Source: an uncultured Acetobacteraceae bacterium
GTDB taxonomy: Bacteria; Pseudomonadota; Alphaproteobacteria; Acetobacterales; Acetobacteraceae
DNA: 64,000 bases
Direction: 5' to 3'
Assembly: GCA_946476985.1 (NCBI GenBank)
Contig: CAMKWS010000001.1
Coordinates: 248,001 to 312,000 of the forward strand
Shown: positions 47,941 to 56,196 of the stretch, piece after piece
How positions within the stretch are numbered: the stretch's first letter is position 1
Layout of the letters: each line of letters begins with the position of its first letter
Program-made: the position numbers and the translations under genes
The notes under the pieces: model-generated
What the model was told of the DNA's origin: nothing
What the model saw: the letters and a program-made list of their open reading frames with translations, nothing else
Database searches by the model: none

Positions 47941-48156
47941 GGTTCTCTGCCTCTCACTGGGTTACATATCCGGCTTCTGCAACCGCATAGCGCGGCCTCA
48001 AGCCAGAGGAATCTCACTAACTCACCACCGCCACAAACTACGGTGTTCAGGCGTGCGGCTCTAGCAGACAGAACGCCCGCCTGCAAGAGATCAATGTCAT
48101 TCAGACATTATTCTTTCGGCTTTCTTTATCAGGAAGCCACGCCGCTGGCTACTCTT

Positions 48157-48759
48157 TCACTGTTTTTCCTGAAGTTTTTTCAACGCAGCAAAGGGACTTT
48201 CTTTTGCTGCCGCACTTTGTTCATCCAATTTATCATCTGAAGGCGTGACATCTACAAAAGAGTCTAAACCACTTCCTGCTCGGCGCGGGTAAGGGTCTAG
48301 GCACAAAGCTAGCTGCTCTGCTGTTGCCTCACCAAGATCAATAGCACGGCCATCATGAGGGACATCATCAGCTTCCTCCTGCAAGAGAGCTTCAATATCA
48401 ATCTCATCATCATTTAACATCTCACTCTCCGGTACGAACCGAAGATGAAAATGCTCATCGATTATCTCAGCCACTGGCTCACCTGTAATGATACAAGGCT
48501 GTTCCACCTGAGCATGTAAATGCCCATCAGCTAGCACCGTGTTGCCTTTTCCTTCCTTTATCCGGAAGGTACAAACCAACTCTGCCAACGACAGCAAGCC
48601 AAATCGTTCCATTAAAGCTTGACGTTCTTTTTCACTCGCCTCCACGGTTTCCTCTAAAGGGCGCCCAACCTTCGCAAGAGGAATACGCCTTGAGAGTTCT
48701 AGCGTCTGGCGTGTTTCACCCTGCATGGCTGATGCAGGCTTCTCCCCTTTAGATGACAT
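48157..48759 (-). CDS. yceD: DUF177 domain protein YceD (23S rRNA accumulation)
   Basis: The roughly 200-residue acidic protein matches the DUF177/YceD family: the central CxxT-like motif in EQPCIITGEPV, the acidic stretch NDDEIDIEALLQEEA and the C-terminal LALCLDPYPRR. Family members affect 23S rRNA levels and are encoded next to rpmF. The ORF track starts at 48771; the ATG at 48759 (MSSKGEK) has GAGAGG four to five bases upstream and looks better. Confidence 0.88.
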   Translation of the reverse strand: MSSKGEKPASAMQGETRQTLELSRRIPLAKVGRPLEETVEASEKERQALMERFGLLSLAELVCTFRIKEGKGNTVLADGHLHAQVEQPCIITGEPVAEIIDEHFHLRFVPESEMLNDDEIDIEALLQEEADDVPHDGRAIDLGEATAEQLALCLDPYPRRAGSGLDSFVDVTPSDDKLDEQSAAAKESPFAALKKLQEKQ

Positions 48760-48960
48760 AAAACCTCTCATCTTTATCTATAAACAATAAAACTATTAGC
48801 TCCTTTCAGAATGCAGGCTAAGCGAAGTCAAGATAATTCTCCTCCACACTCCCCCTCCTACGCAGAAGCCTATGAAAAAGATTGACATAACAGCCTCTCT
48901 AAGGCACCGAAAATAACAAGACGGCATGCCCATTATCCCATTTAGGACACCCCGCCCTTC

Positions 48961-49584
48961 ATGATTGATTTTTCTTCAGCAACACACGACATGCAGGGAA
49001 ACACTCCCTCTCGTTTAGTTCGCCATCTCGGTGCACTGCGCCAGCATTGGGCTGGAGCCATCGCTGGAGGTTTTTTACTCTTAAGTGGCTGCGAGGCCGT
49101 TAGCCCCCCTCCCATTCCTCGTGGGGCCTTAGTCGAAAAGCTGGATTATGAGCAGCTTGTCCTAAACTCAAGCACACAAAATGATGCTTTAAGCCTACTT
49201 GGCTCTCCTACAGCACATGCCACATTTAATGATAACCGCTGGATATACGTCTCTATGACAAAGGATCTTGTTCCGCTGGCGCATCCTGTTATCGATAAAC
49301 AGCAAGTTGTCATTCTTGATTTTGATACTAAAGGCATCCTGCGCAACTTAAATGTGCTTGATAAGCGTCACGCTATTCCCATTGCTATGGCACAGGGTAT
49401 TACCCCAACACCGGGTACACATATTTCTGTTATTCAAGAGCTGCTTGGCAATGTCGGCCGTTACAATCCTATGAACAGCATGGGCAGCACTTTTGGTGGC
49501 ATGAGCAATGGTATGGGAGGTATGGGAGGCCCAATGAGCGGCCAAGGGACGGGCAATGGCGGTGTTGGCAACACAATGCCATAA
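48961..49584 (+). CDS. bamE: Outer-membrane assembly lipoprotein BamE with Gly/Met-rich tail
   Basis: A basic N-terminus and hydrophobic stretch end in the lipobox LLSGC (Cys at about residue 44), giving an outer-membrane lipoprotein. The SmpA/OmlA domain follows (LDYEQLVLNSSTQNDALSLLGSP, NRWIYVS). BamE stabilises the BAM complex that inserts beta-barrel proteins. Unusually, the last about 37 residues are a low-complexity Gly/Met/Ser/Asn tail (GGMSNGMGGMGGPM). It is divergent from yceD, the usual alphaproteobacterial arrangement. Confidence 0.88.
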   Translation: MIDFSSATHDMQGNTPSRLVRHLGALRQHWAGAIAGGFLLLSGCEAVSPPPIPRGALVEKLDYEQLVLNSSTQNDALSLLGSPTAHATFNDNRWIYVSMTKDLVPLAHPVIDKQQVVILDFDTKGILRNLNVLDKRHAIPIAMAQGITPTPGTHISVIQELLGNVGRYNPMNSMGSTFGGMSNGMGGMGGPMSGQGTGNGGVGNTMP

Positions 49585-49615
49585 TACACCTCTGCTCCAA
49601 CCCACCCTACTCAAC

Positions 49616-49637
49616 AAGGAGCACTTCGATGCTCCTT
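49616..49637 (+). terminator. Terminator after bamE
   Basis: The arms AAGGAGCA and TGCTCCTT with a 6-base loop are followed by TTTT on the plus strand, 31 bases past the bamE stop. Confidence 0.85.
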
Positions 49638-49678
49638 TTTTAATACCCTGCGGATCCTTTAGCGCAGAGCCTCTAAAA

Positions 49679-50158
49679 TTAATCAGCCAACGCCGTTTGA
49701 CCAGAGAGCTCTATAGCACGCAAAACACGCCGGAAACCATCCACAGCCGTCCCATCTACCTGCCGATAAGCAACCATCATCACATGGCGGATCCCTGCAA
49801 AAAGACGCGCCTCAACTTCTTTGCCTGTCTCCGTAAGAAAAACAGGGCGCCGGCGGCGGTCCTTCTTATCATTCCGCTGCTCTATAAGCCCCTTATTCTT
49901 CAAATCACTCAGGGCCCGCCCTAATGACTGCTTTGTGATCCCTAAGCGCATACAAAGCTCCGAGGGCAAAATAGCCTTATGGCTTCCTACCAGAAAAAGG
50001 ATACGGTAATGCGCCATCCCTAACCCGTATTGTTCTAACATTCCCTCACATACCAAGGAAATATGACGCCACACGCTGAGCAATCCTTCAAAAGATTGTC
50101 TCATGGATTCTTCACGCAAATAAAGATGCGTCTCTAACACGCCACGATCAGGACGCAT
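49679..50158 (-). CDS. MarR family transcriptional regulator
   Basis: The 159-residue protein has the MarR winged helix: helices around GMAHYRILFLVGSHKAILPSELCMRLGITKQSLGRALSDLKNKGLI and the wing RNDKKDRRRRPVFLTETGK. The effector and targets are unknown. It is divergent from rpsU, and the shared 269-base intergenic region contains two candidate palindromes (near 50258-50275 and 50296-50320) that could be its own operators. It converges on bamE. Confidence 0.88.
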   Translation of the reverse strand: MRPDRGVLETHLYLREESMRQSFEGLLSVWRHISLVCEGMLEQYGLGMAHYRILFLVGSHKAILPSELCMRLGITKQSLGRALSDLKNKGLIEQRNDKKDRRRRPVFLTETGKEVEARLFAGIRHVMMVAYRQVDGTAVDGFRRVLRAIELSGQTALAD

Positions 50159-50427
50159 TATCCTTCACTCCCTTTTCTCAGAACGCTTTTAAGGCATAAT
50201 AGTGTCATGCCCGAAAATATGCTCCTACTCAGCTATCTATCTCTTCAATAAACCGTTTTGAAAGCGTTGTTTCAACACTTCTATGACACCACTTTAACAG
50301 AAACTATTGTTTCCTGTTTTAGAGTATGTTACGCCATCCAACACTGTAATCGGATCCGTGTCCTTCGATAGGTGTTGTGATAGCCACCACTCGGAAGGAT
50401 CAGAACCCCAAAGGAGATGACGACACC

Positions 50428-50631
50428 GTGCAGGTTCTCGTTCGTGATAATAATGTTGACCAGGCTCTGAAAGCCCTCAAAAAGAAAATGCAGCGCGAAG
50501 GCGTCTTCCGTGAAATGAAGCTGCGCCGCCACTTCGAAAAGCCTTCTGAGCGCCGCGCTCGCGAAGTCGCTGAGGCTGTTCGCCGCGCTCGTAAGATGGA
50601 GCGTAAGCGTCTGGAGCGTGAGGGCTTCTAA
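50428..50631 (+). CDS. rpsU: 30S ribosomal protein S21
   Basis: The 67-residue protein reads [21 protein letters not shown] and ends in a basic helix [13 protein letters not shown], the alphaproteobacterial S21. The ORF track starts at GTG 50377; the GTG at 50428 begins the family sequence and is preceded by AAAGGAG eleven bases away. S21 is expressed alone here with its own terminator. Confidence 0.95.
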   Translation: MQVLVRDNNVDQALKALKKKMQREGVFREMKLRRHFEKPSERRAREVAEAVRRARKMERKRLEREGF

Positions 50632-50656
50632 GAAGTCTTTTCGTTTTACGAATGAG

Positions 50657-50682
50657 AAAGCCACTCAATTCTGAGTGGCTTT
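50657..50682 (+). terminator. Terminator after rpsU
   Basis: Perfect 11-base arms AAAGCCACTCA and TGAGTGGCTTT with a 4-base loop are followed by TTT on the plus strand, 25 bases past the stop. Confidence 0.9.
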
Positions 50683-50734
50683 TTTCATATCTAATCTCTT
50701 AAAACGCTTTATTCACATAAGCCCTACATAAAAC

Positions 50735-52186
50735 TCATTTAAGTAACTTACCCTCTACACCTTCTCTCAACTCCAACCGATAATAACGCACAACCTGCCC
50801 CGCATTATGGCGCGCTATAAAACTCTCTCCTGGCAATGGAGCTTTATAATGAGCATCCTCTATATAGAGGGCCTTCGTCATCTTTTTAGCAGGCAAAGCT
50901 GCAATAAATGTCCAGCGTCGGTCTGTTCCTAGTATAGAAACCCCTCCTGCTGGCTTATAAAAAAACAAAATTGACGCTAGGGCGTAATCATCTGTCGCAA
51001 TGACATTTACCCCCTGATCCCGGGCCCTTACAGACAGCTCAGCCGCAAGCTCTTTCCAACCAGAAGTAAGCCTAACTGCTGGATTCCAATGCGAGGGAAG
51101 AGGGACAATATTCGTGAGCAATTGCACATAAAGAAAAGCAACACAGGCAATCCCACTAGCGGCAGCTTTCATAGGCTGCCGCCCATATGCCGCAGCTACA
51201 AGCACGCAGGCAGGGTACAACACCCAAACCCAATTTGCCTGCACACGATCTCCACACGCATGAAGCAGAAAAACAAGTCCTCCGGGGACGAACAACCATA
51301 AAATCAATGGCTGCTCTCGTCGTGCCCTCCACAAGCCTACACAGAAGAGACACGCAACCCACGGTGTTACTAAAGCAAACTGCCCCGCCCATAATTCACT
51401 TAAAAACTGCACCGCTCTCTGTGGGTGCCACACAGCTGTTCGCCCGCCCTGCTTTAGAAAGCCAGCCCAATTATGCGTGATGTTCCACCCTATGGCAGGG
51501 AGACATATGAACAACGTACATAATGCCCCCACCCACGGCCCAGCCCGCTTCCATAAGGCACGAGGGGCCCTCATAACAAACCCACATAGCCCAACACCCA
51601 ACAACACTGCTGTATATTTAGATTCTACAGCACACCCCAAACTCCCCCCTACTCCACTCCACCACGCACACTGCAGGCGCGTACCTTCTGCCTCTAAGGC
51701 ATAGGCCAAAGCCCAGAGCATCACACAAACAAAAAAAATCAGTGGAGTATCCGGCGTCATGGGGAGTACCCCCACTCCGGTCACTAACAGCGCATTCAGC
51801 AACAAAATCGCATATGCACCTACATTCTTCCTTTCAGGGAAAAATCGTTTCGCTGCGTAGTAAATAAATATATTTTCAAGGAAGGACGCTACCAGCCCAC
51901 ATAGCCGTATCGCGAGAGGATAATCCCCAAAGCACCACGTTCCCACGCGCCCCCATACCGCCACCATAAGAGGGTGATCGAGATAGCCCCACTGAAGATG
52001 CCGCGACCATATCCAGTAATAAGCTTCATCCGGCACAAGCGGTAAAGTGCCAGCCACCACAATGCGTAAAAAGAACAACAGCATGCAGGCAGCATACAGG
52101 GGCCGTACATCCCCTCTAGGCCATTTATAAGACGGTACCAAATATCGTAACGCTCTAGCAAAAAGCTCCCTTAGTCGCCCCAACAT
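50735..52186 (-). CDS. Membrane glycosyltransferase, GT39/ArnT-like
   Basis: The 483-residue multispanning protein has the first-loop catalytic motif LPLVPDEAYYWIW (Asp53-Glu54 by count) followed by DHPLM, the pattern of PMT_2/ArnT-type enzymes that use polyprenyl-phosphate sugars. About ten to twelve hydrophobic helices fill the rest, and a small soluble C-terminal domain (about 390-483) follows. The acceptor, lipid A or cell-surface glycan, cannot be read. It starts five bases after the Lrp-like gene ends, so the two are probably co-transcribed. Confidence 0.85.
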   Translation of the reverse strand: MLGRLRELFARALRYLVPSYKWPRGDVRPLYAACMLLFFLRIVVAGTLPLVPDEAYYWIWSRHLQWGYLDHPLMVAVWGRVGTWCFGDYPLAIRLCGLVASFLENIFIYYAAKRFFPERKNVGAYAILLLNALLVTGVGVLPMTPDTPLIFFVCVMLWALAYALEAEGTRLQCAWWSGVGGSLGCAVESKYTAVLLGVGLCGFVMRAPRALWKRAGPWVGALCTLFICLPAIGWNITHNWAGFLKQGGRTAVWHPQRAVQFLSELWAGQFALVTPWVACLFCVGLWRARREQPLILWLFVPGGLVFLLHACGDRVQANWVWVLYPACVLVAAAYGRQPMKAAASGIACVAFLYVQLLTNIVPLPSHWNPAVRLTSGWKELAAELSVRARDQGVNVIATDDYALASILFFYKPAGGVSILGTDRRWTFIAALPAKKMTKALYIEDAHYKAPLPGESFIARHNAGQVVRYYRLELREGVEGKLLK

Positions 52187-52191
52187 CCCCT

Positions 52192-52656
52192 TTAGAAAGG
52201 AACGCCTGCGCGCTCACAACTTTTCCGAATAGTTTGAAATGTTTGCACACGAACAACATGCGGCACTTCAATTAAATCCCGTGTTAGGCGATTCTGATGT
52301 TCCGCATCCCGTGCCATGAGACGCAGCAAGAAATCTTCACCACCACGAATCATGGTGCACTCACGTGTTTCTGGCCACTCCGCAACGAGTCTTTCAAACT
52401 CATCAAGGACGCTACCTTTCTGGCTATCCAGCCCAATAAGTGCATAAAAACTAATAGACCACCCCAAAAGAGCGGGCTCTAATTGGGCATAATAACCGCG
52501 AACAAACCCCATTTCTTCTAAACGGCGAACCCGACGCAAACAAGGCGGAGCTGAGATTCCAACCCGCCGGGCTAACTCTACATTTGTTACCCTACCATCC
52601 TTCTGAAGCTCAGAGAGGATGCTACGATCAATGTCATCCAAATCTAGAATACTCAT
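52192..52656 (-). CDS. Lrp/AsnC family transcriptional regulator
   Basis: The protein has the AsnC-type helix-turn-helix LDDIDRSILSELQKDGRVTNVELARRVGISAPPCLRRVRRLEEMGFV and a C-terminal RAM ligand domain (TRECTMIRGGEDFLLRLMARD). It likely senses an amino acid. The ORF track starts at GTG 52680; I prefer ATG 52656 (MSILDLDDID), the usual start of the family, though neither ribosome binding site is strong. It is divergent from trxB, with A/T-rich DNA between them. Confidence 0.88.
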   Translation of the reverse strand: MSILDLDDIDRSILSELQKDGRVTNVELARRVGISAPPCLRRVRRLEEMGFVRGYYAQLEPALLGWSISFYALIGLDSQKGSVLDEFERLVAEWPETRECTMIRGGEDFLLRLMARDAEHQNRLTRDLIEVPHVVRVQTFQTIRKSCERAGVPF

Positions 52657-52766
52657 GCAGCGTCTGGGAACTTTCTTCACTAGAGACCAAAATAAGGACC
52701 ATATGCCCCAAAAGGGCAGCCGAGGGTTTTTCTAACTGTAATCTGCTTGCTTTGTTTTATGAAACA

Positions 52767-52782
52767 TTATTTCGCAAAATAA
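52767..52782. promoter_or_regulatory. Palindrome between lrp and trxB (candidate operator)
   Basis: TTATTT and AAATAA flank a 4-base centre in an A/T-rich stretch of the 272-base divergent region. Its position fits autoregulation by the Lrp-type protein, but short A/T palindromes are common. Confidence 0.25.
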
Positions 52783-52928
52783 CGCATTTTATGATTATTT
52801 TTACCGAAAAGACCCATCTATCATTTTTGTTACCCTTTCACCTCGTAAAGAAATAATAATGCCGCCCCTCGAAAAGAACTCCTTTTGTCCTCTATAGTCA
52901 CAGCAGTTTTAAGAAGCTGGAGCTTTCA

Positions 52929-53900
52929 ATGGCACATACACACCAAACCGACATGCTTATCGTCGGGGCAGGCCCTGCAGGATACACCGCCGCTATCTAT
53001 GCCGCTCGCGCCGGGATGAACCCCATGCTCGTAACCGGCTTGCAACCTGGTGGCCAGCTCACCATTACCGACGAAATTGAAAACTTTCCCGGCTTTGCAA
53101 AACCTATCCAAGGCCCATGGCTCATGGAACAGATGCGCGAACAAGCCGAACATGTCGGCACACGTTTGCAGTATGACATCATCACCCATGCTGCCCTCAA
53201 AGATGGTCCAGATGAGAACGGCTACTTCCACCTCACTGGAGATTCGGGTGATACATTCCTCGCCCGCACCGTTGTGATCGCTACAGGCGCACAAGCAAAA
53301 TGGTTGGGCCTAGAATCTGAAAAAACCTATCAAGGAAGTGGTGTTTCTGCCTGCGCTACATGCGATGGCTTTTTCTATCGTGGTAAAACAGTCGCAGTCA
53401 TTGGCGGCGGGAATACCGCTGTAGAGGAAGCTCTCTACCTTACACATCATGCTGAGACCGTTCACCTCATTCACCGGCGTGATAGCCTCAAAGCCGAGCA
53501 GATTCTACAAAAACGCCTTGCAGCAAACCCTAAAATCAAAGTTCATTGGAATCGTGCCGTTCGTGAAATCGTTGGGGCAGGTTCCCCTGCTGTGGTCACA
53601 GGGATCGACCTCACCAACACACAAGACCCCACACAGACAGAACATCTAGCTCTTGATGGTGTGTTTGTTGCGATTGGACATAGTCCCAGCACCGGACCTT
53701 TCCGTAACGAAGTCGCATGTGATGATGAAGGGTACGTCATCACTGCACCAGGCACTGCTAGCACGTCTATCAAAGGCGTTTTTGCTGCTGGTGATATTCA
53801 AGACAAAACCTATCGCCAAGCCATTACTGCTGCGGGAACAGGCTGTATGGCCGCATTAGAAGCTGAGCGTTATCTCGCAGAAAAAAACATTAATCACTAA
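52929..53900 (+). CDS. trxB: Thioredoxin reductase
   Basis: The 323-residue flavoenzyme reduces thioredoxin with NADPH. FAD motif GAGPAGYTAAIYAAR near the start, the redox pair CATC in SACATCDGFFYRG, the NADPH motif GGGNTAVEEALYL and the C-terminal FAD motif AAGDIQDKTYRQA are all present. TGGAGC precedes the ATG. It is followed by a LysR gene, a pairing I recall from many alphaproteobacteria. Confidence 0.97.
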   Translation: MAHTHQTDMLIVGAGPAGYTAAIYAARAGMNPMLVTGLQPGGQLTITDEIENFPGFAKPIQGPWLMEQMREQAEHVGTRLQYDIITHAALKDGPDENGYFHLTGDSGDTFLARTVVIATGAQAKWLGLESEKTYQGSGVSACATCDGFFYRGKTVAVIGGGNTAVEEALYLTHHAETVHLIHRRDSLKAEQILQKRLAANPKIKVHWNRAVREIVGAGSPAVVTGIDLTNTQDPTQTEHLALDGVFVAIGHSPSTGPFRNEVACDDEGYVITAPGTASTSIKGVFAAGDIQDKTYRQAITAAGTGCMAALEAERYLAEKNINH

Positions 53901-53907
53901 CAGCTTT

Positions 53908-53943
53908 ATGGTGTTCTCTTCCCTATCTGTGGCGGAGAACACC
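53908..53943 (+). terminator. Hairpin after trxB
   Basis: Perfect 10-base arms TGGTGTTCTC and GAGAACACCA with a 16-base loop lie seven bases after the trxB stop. No clear T run follows, so termination may be partial or Rho-assisted. Confidence 0.45.
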
Positions 53944-54083
53944 AGATCTATCTCATTAATTGAGGCGCATACACTTCACAAAAGGCAGTGTTCTGCTAAT
54001 TATAGTACCAAATTACTCTGGTAACGTTAAATGTGAAGAAGCTGAATTAGTCTCTTGACCAGCCATGGCTTTTCAGGGATTTT

Positions 54084-54112
54084 TTGCCAGAAACCATATA
54101 AGAGACTATAAT
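54084..54112 (+). promoter_or_regulatory. LysR gene promoter
   Basis: TTGCCA and TATAAT are separated by exactly 17 bases. The predicted start near 54119 supports translation from ATG 54174 rather than the ORF-track ATG at 54123. A 9-base inverted repeat TAGTCTCTT/AAGAGACTA (54048-54056 and 54100-54108) overlaps the -10 box and may be an autoregulatory site. Confidence 0.65.
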
Positions 54113-54173
54113 ACGGGGCGTTATGAGTAGAGCTGGCCATGATTACTGTGAGGGAGCATACGGGAATCAGAAA

Positions 54174-55118
54174 ATGGATTGGGATAAGCTCCGCATCTTT
54201 CATACCGTCGCCGAAGCTGGATCTTTCACGCACGCTGGAGATCGCTTAAACCTCAGCCAATCTGCCGTCTCTCGGCAAATTTCTGCTTTAGAGGACGTTC
54301 TCGGCGTACCTTTATTCCACCGGCATGCACGTGGTCTCATTCTGACTGAGCAAGGCGAGGTCCTTCATCGTACAGCCCGTGAGGTCTTCTCCAAGCTCGC
54401 CCTAACGCAAGCTTTCCTAAGTGAAAATAGAGAGAAAGCCGCAGGAAAAATCAAAGTCACCACAACATCCGGCTTTGGTCTCTCATGGTTAACCCCTCGT
54501 CTCCATCGCTTTATTGAGCATCACCCTCATGTTGAGGTAACCCTCCTGCTGGAAGATTCCGATCTCGATCTCAGTATGCGTGAGGCTGATGTCGCCATTC
54601 GTCTTCATCCCCCCACTCAGCCAGACCTGATCCAGCGCCATTTAGCCAGCTTCCACATGCCTATTTACGCAAGTAAAGAATATCTGGAAGAACATGGCAC
54701 GCCGACTTCTCTAAAAGACCTCGCCAACCATAACCTTATTGGCTTTGCTGGGTGGCACCTCCCCTTACCTCACGTAAACTGGCTGATTGATCGACTTGTA
54801 AAAGACAATATCGTCCCACAACCTAAGATCAGGCTTGCCGTGAACAATATTGCCGCTGTCGGCATGGCGATTGCCCAAGGCAATGGTATCGGCACTTTGC
54901 CTTTCTATACAGCATCAGCTCATCCGAATCTTGTGCGGATTCTACCCGATGTACACGGCCCTCTAGCCGAGGCCTTCTTCGTTTACCCTGAAGAATTACG
55001 CAGCTCTAAACGCATCTCCGTTTTCAGAGACTTCCTCTTGGAAGAGCTAAATACGGCACGTACTGGAAAAGACACACCGTCGCACAGTGCAGAACCTTTT
55101 ATTTCTTCTGCTGATTAA
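54174..55118 (+). CDS. LysR family transcriptional regulator
   Basis: The protein has the LysR winged helix (MDWDKLRIFHTVAEAGSFTHAGDRLNLSQSAVSRQI) and a periplasmic-binding-like effector domain from about residue 95. Target genes are unknown; its closeness to trxB suggests a redox or central-metabolism link, as in other alphaproteobacteria. Start 54174 is chosen because it begins the family sequence and fits the promoter. Its last 20 bases overlap the 3' end of the converging ihfB gene. Confidence 0.9.
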   Translation: MDWDKLRIFHTVAEAGSFTHAGDRLNLSQSAVSRQISALEDVLGVPLFHRHARGLILTEQGEVLHRTAREVFSKLALTQAFLSENREKAAGKIKVTTTSGFGLSWLTPRLHRFIEHHPHVEVTLLLEDSDLDLSMREADVAIRLHPPTQPDLIQRHLASFHMPIYASKEYLEEHGTPTSLKDLANHNLIGFAGWHLPLPHVNWLIDRLVKDNIVPQPKIRLAVNNIAAVGMAIAQGNGIGTLPFYTASAHPNLVRILPDVHGPLAEAFFVYPEELRSSKRISVFRDFLLEELNTARTGKDTPSHSAEPFISSAD

Positions 55119-55386
55119 CCCTCTCGCGCAGCTCTTTGCCTGCGCGAAAAAACGGTACACGCTTGGCTTTCACATCAACCGATTGGCCTGTCCGAGGGTT
55201 TCTCCCTTGGTGAGCTGTATGCTGGCGTGTACCAAAACTCCCCACACCACGCAGCTCTACCCGCCCGCCTTCTGCTAGACTTTGAGCAATTTTGCCAAAA
55301 ACAGCATCAACAGACTGATCAACCTTCTCTTTAGAGATGCCCTCAAGACGGGACGTTAATAAAGCGACGAACTCCGAACGTGTCAT
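55099..55386 (-). CDS. ihfB: Integration host factor subunit beta
   Basis: The 95-residue protein begins MTRSEFVALLTSRL and has the DNA-arm segment LRGVGSFGTRQHTAHQGRNPRTGQ and KRVPFFRAGKELRERV, the beta-subunit form of IHF. With ihfA it bends DNA at specific sites. It overlaps the end of the converging LysR gene by 20 bases, so neither gene can have an independent terminator there. Confidence 0.93.
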   Translation of the reverse strand: MTRSEFVALLTSRLEGISKEKVDQSVDAVFGKIAQSLAEGGRVELRGVGSFGTRQHTAHQGRNPRTGQSVDVKAKRVPFFRAGKELRERVNQQKK

Positions 55387-55462
55387 CTACTATCTCCCAT
55401 CTAAATGGTGTCAGTATTTGAAGAGTGGCAAGCTAAGGGCTTAACAGTCAAGCAAAAATAAA

Positions 55463-55482
55463 GGGTCGAGAAAACTCGACCC
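55463..55482 (-). terminator. Terminator after mucR
   Basis: The perfect arms GGGTCGAG and CTCGACCC with a 4-base loop are followed on the minus strand by TTTATTTTT, about 45 bases after the mucR stop and before ihfB. Confidence 0.85.
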
Positions 55483-55527
55483 CTTACCATGCCCGTAGAT
55501 AACTGAATAACTATCACTCAATATCAT

Positions 55528-55983
55528 TCAGTCTTCTGTTGCAATATTGCGCCCCAGACCAATTGTTTTAGCGAGTTCTGAGCGGCGTGCAGCATAAGAT
55601 GGTGCCACCATAGGATAATTAGCCGGCAACCCCCATTTCTCGCGATACTGCTCTGGCGTCATATTATACGTACTCTTCAGATGACGCTTCAGCATTTTCA
55701 GCTTCTTGCCATCTTCTAAGCAAACGATATAGTCGGATGTTACAGACTTTTTGATAGGCACAGCAGGCTGCTGCTTCTTTTGTACTGTTTCTATCTCTTG
55801 AGCAGGCTTAGATTCCCCTGCAAGAGCATCATATACATTCCGAATGAGAGATGGCAGAGCATCTGCAGAGATATCCGCACCAGATAATTGTGCGACAACA
55901 ATATCTGTTGTTAATTCCAGAAGCTTCTTCCGCTCAGCGTTGGAACTTTTTTGTTCCCTTTCAGGAACTACATTGTCTGTCAT
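55528..55983 (-). CDS. MucR/Ros family zinc-finger transcriptional regulator
   Basis: The 151-residue protein ends in the MucR signature: SDYIVCLEDGKKLKMLKRHL with its zinc Cys and His, then MTPEQYREKWGLPANYPMVAPSYAARRSELAKTIGLGR. An N-terminal helical oligomerisation region precedes it. MucR proteins act as H-NS-like silencers of A/T-rich DNA and regulate surface polysaccharides and motility in alphaproteobacteria. The 210 bases upstream are strongly A/T-rich, fitting autoregulation. Confidence 0.93.
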   Translation of the reverse strand: MTDNVVPEREQKSSNAERKKLLELTTDIVVAQLSGADISADALPSLIRNVYDALAGESKPAQEIETVQKKQQPAVPIKKSVTSDYIVCLEDGKKLKMLKRHLKSTYNMTPEQYREKWGLPANYPMVAPSYAARRSELAKTIGLGRNIATED

Positions 55984-56019
55984 TTACAACCTTCACAATT
56001 ATAAATCGCCAAAGAAAGA

Positions 56020-56110
56020 TTTATAAAATCCTTACTATTTTTCAACTCAATTACAAAGCTAAATATATTAAATCTTAAAATTTAAAATTTTATTTCCAAA
56101 CTACATTCCC
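56020..56110. other. A/T-rich region upstream of mucR
   Basis: This divergent region between mucR and the FUSC gene is made mostly of A and T with many TA steps (for example AAATATATTAAATC), unlike the rest of the window. Such DNA is the preferred target of MucR-type silencers, so it may be a MucR nucleation site controlling both genes. Confidence 0.4.
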
Positions 56111-56196
56111 TTCATAACAGCTCATTTAAGCTAAATTATAAATGCGTTATCTCTCGCATAATCAGAAAAAGAACAGTACCTTACCCGCAGACGATA

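Noticed and set aside
47832-48086. 84-residue minus-strand open frame between rpmF and yceD
   Set aside because: It overlaps most of rpmF in another frame and shows Arg/Cys-rich shadow composition; the gap is better left without a gene.
47797-48240. 147-residue plus-strand open frame across rpmF, the gap and the end of yceD
   Set aside because: It is mostly antisense to rpmF, which is certain, has no ribosome binding site and no family-like sequence.
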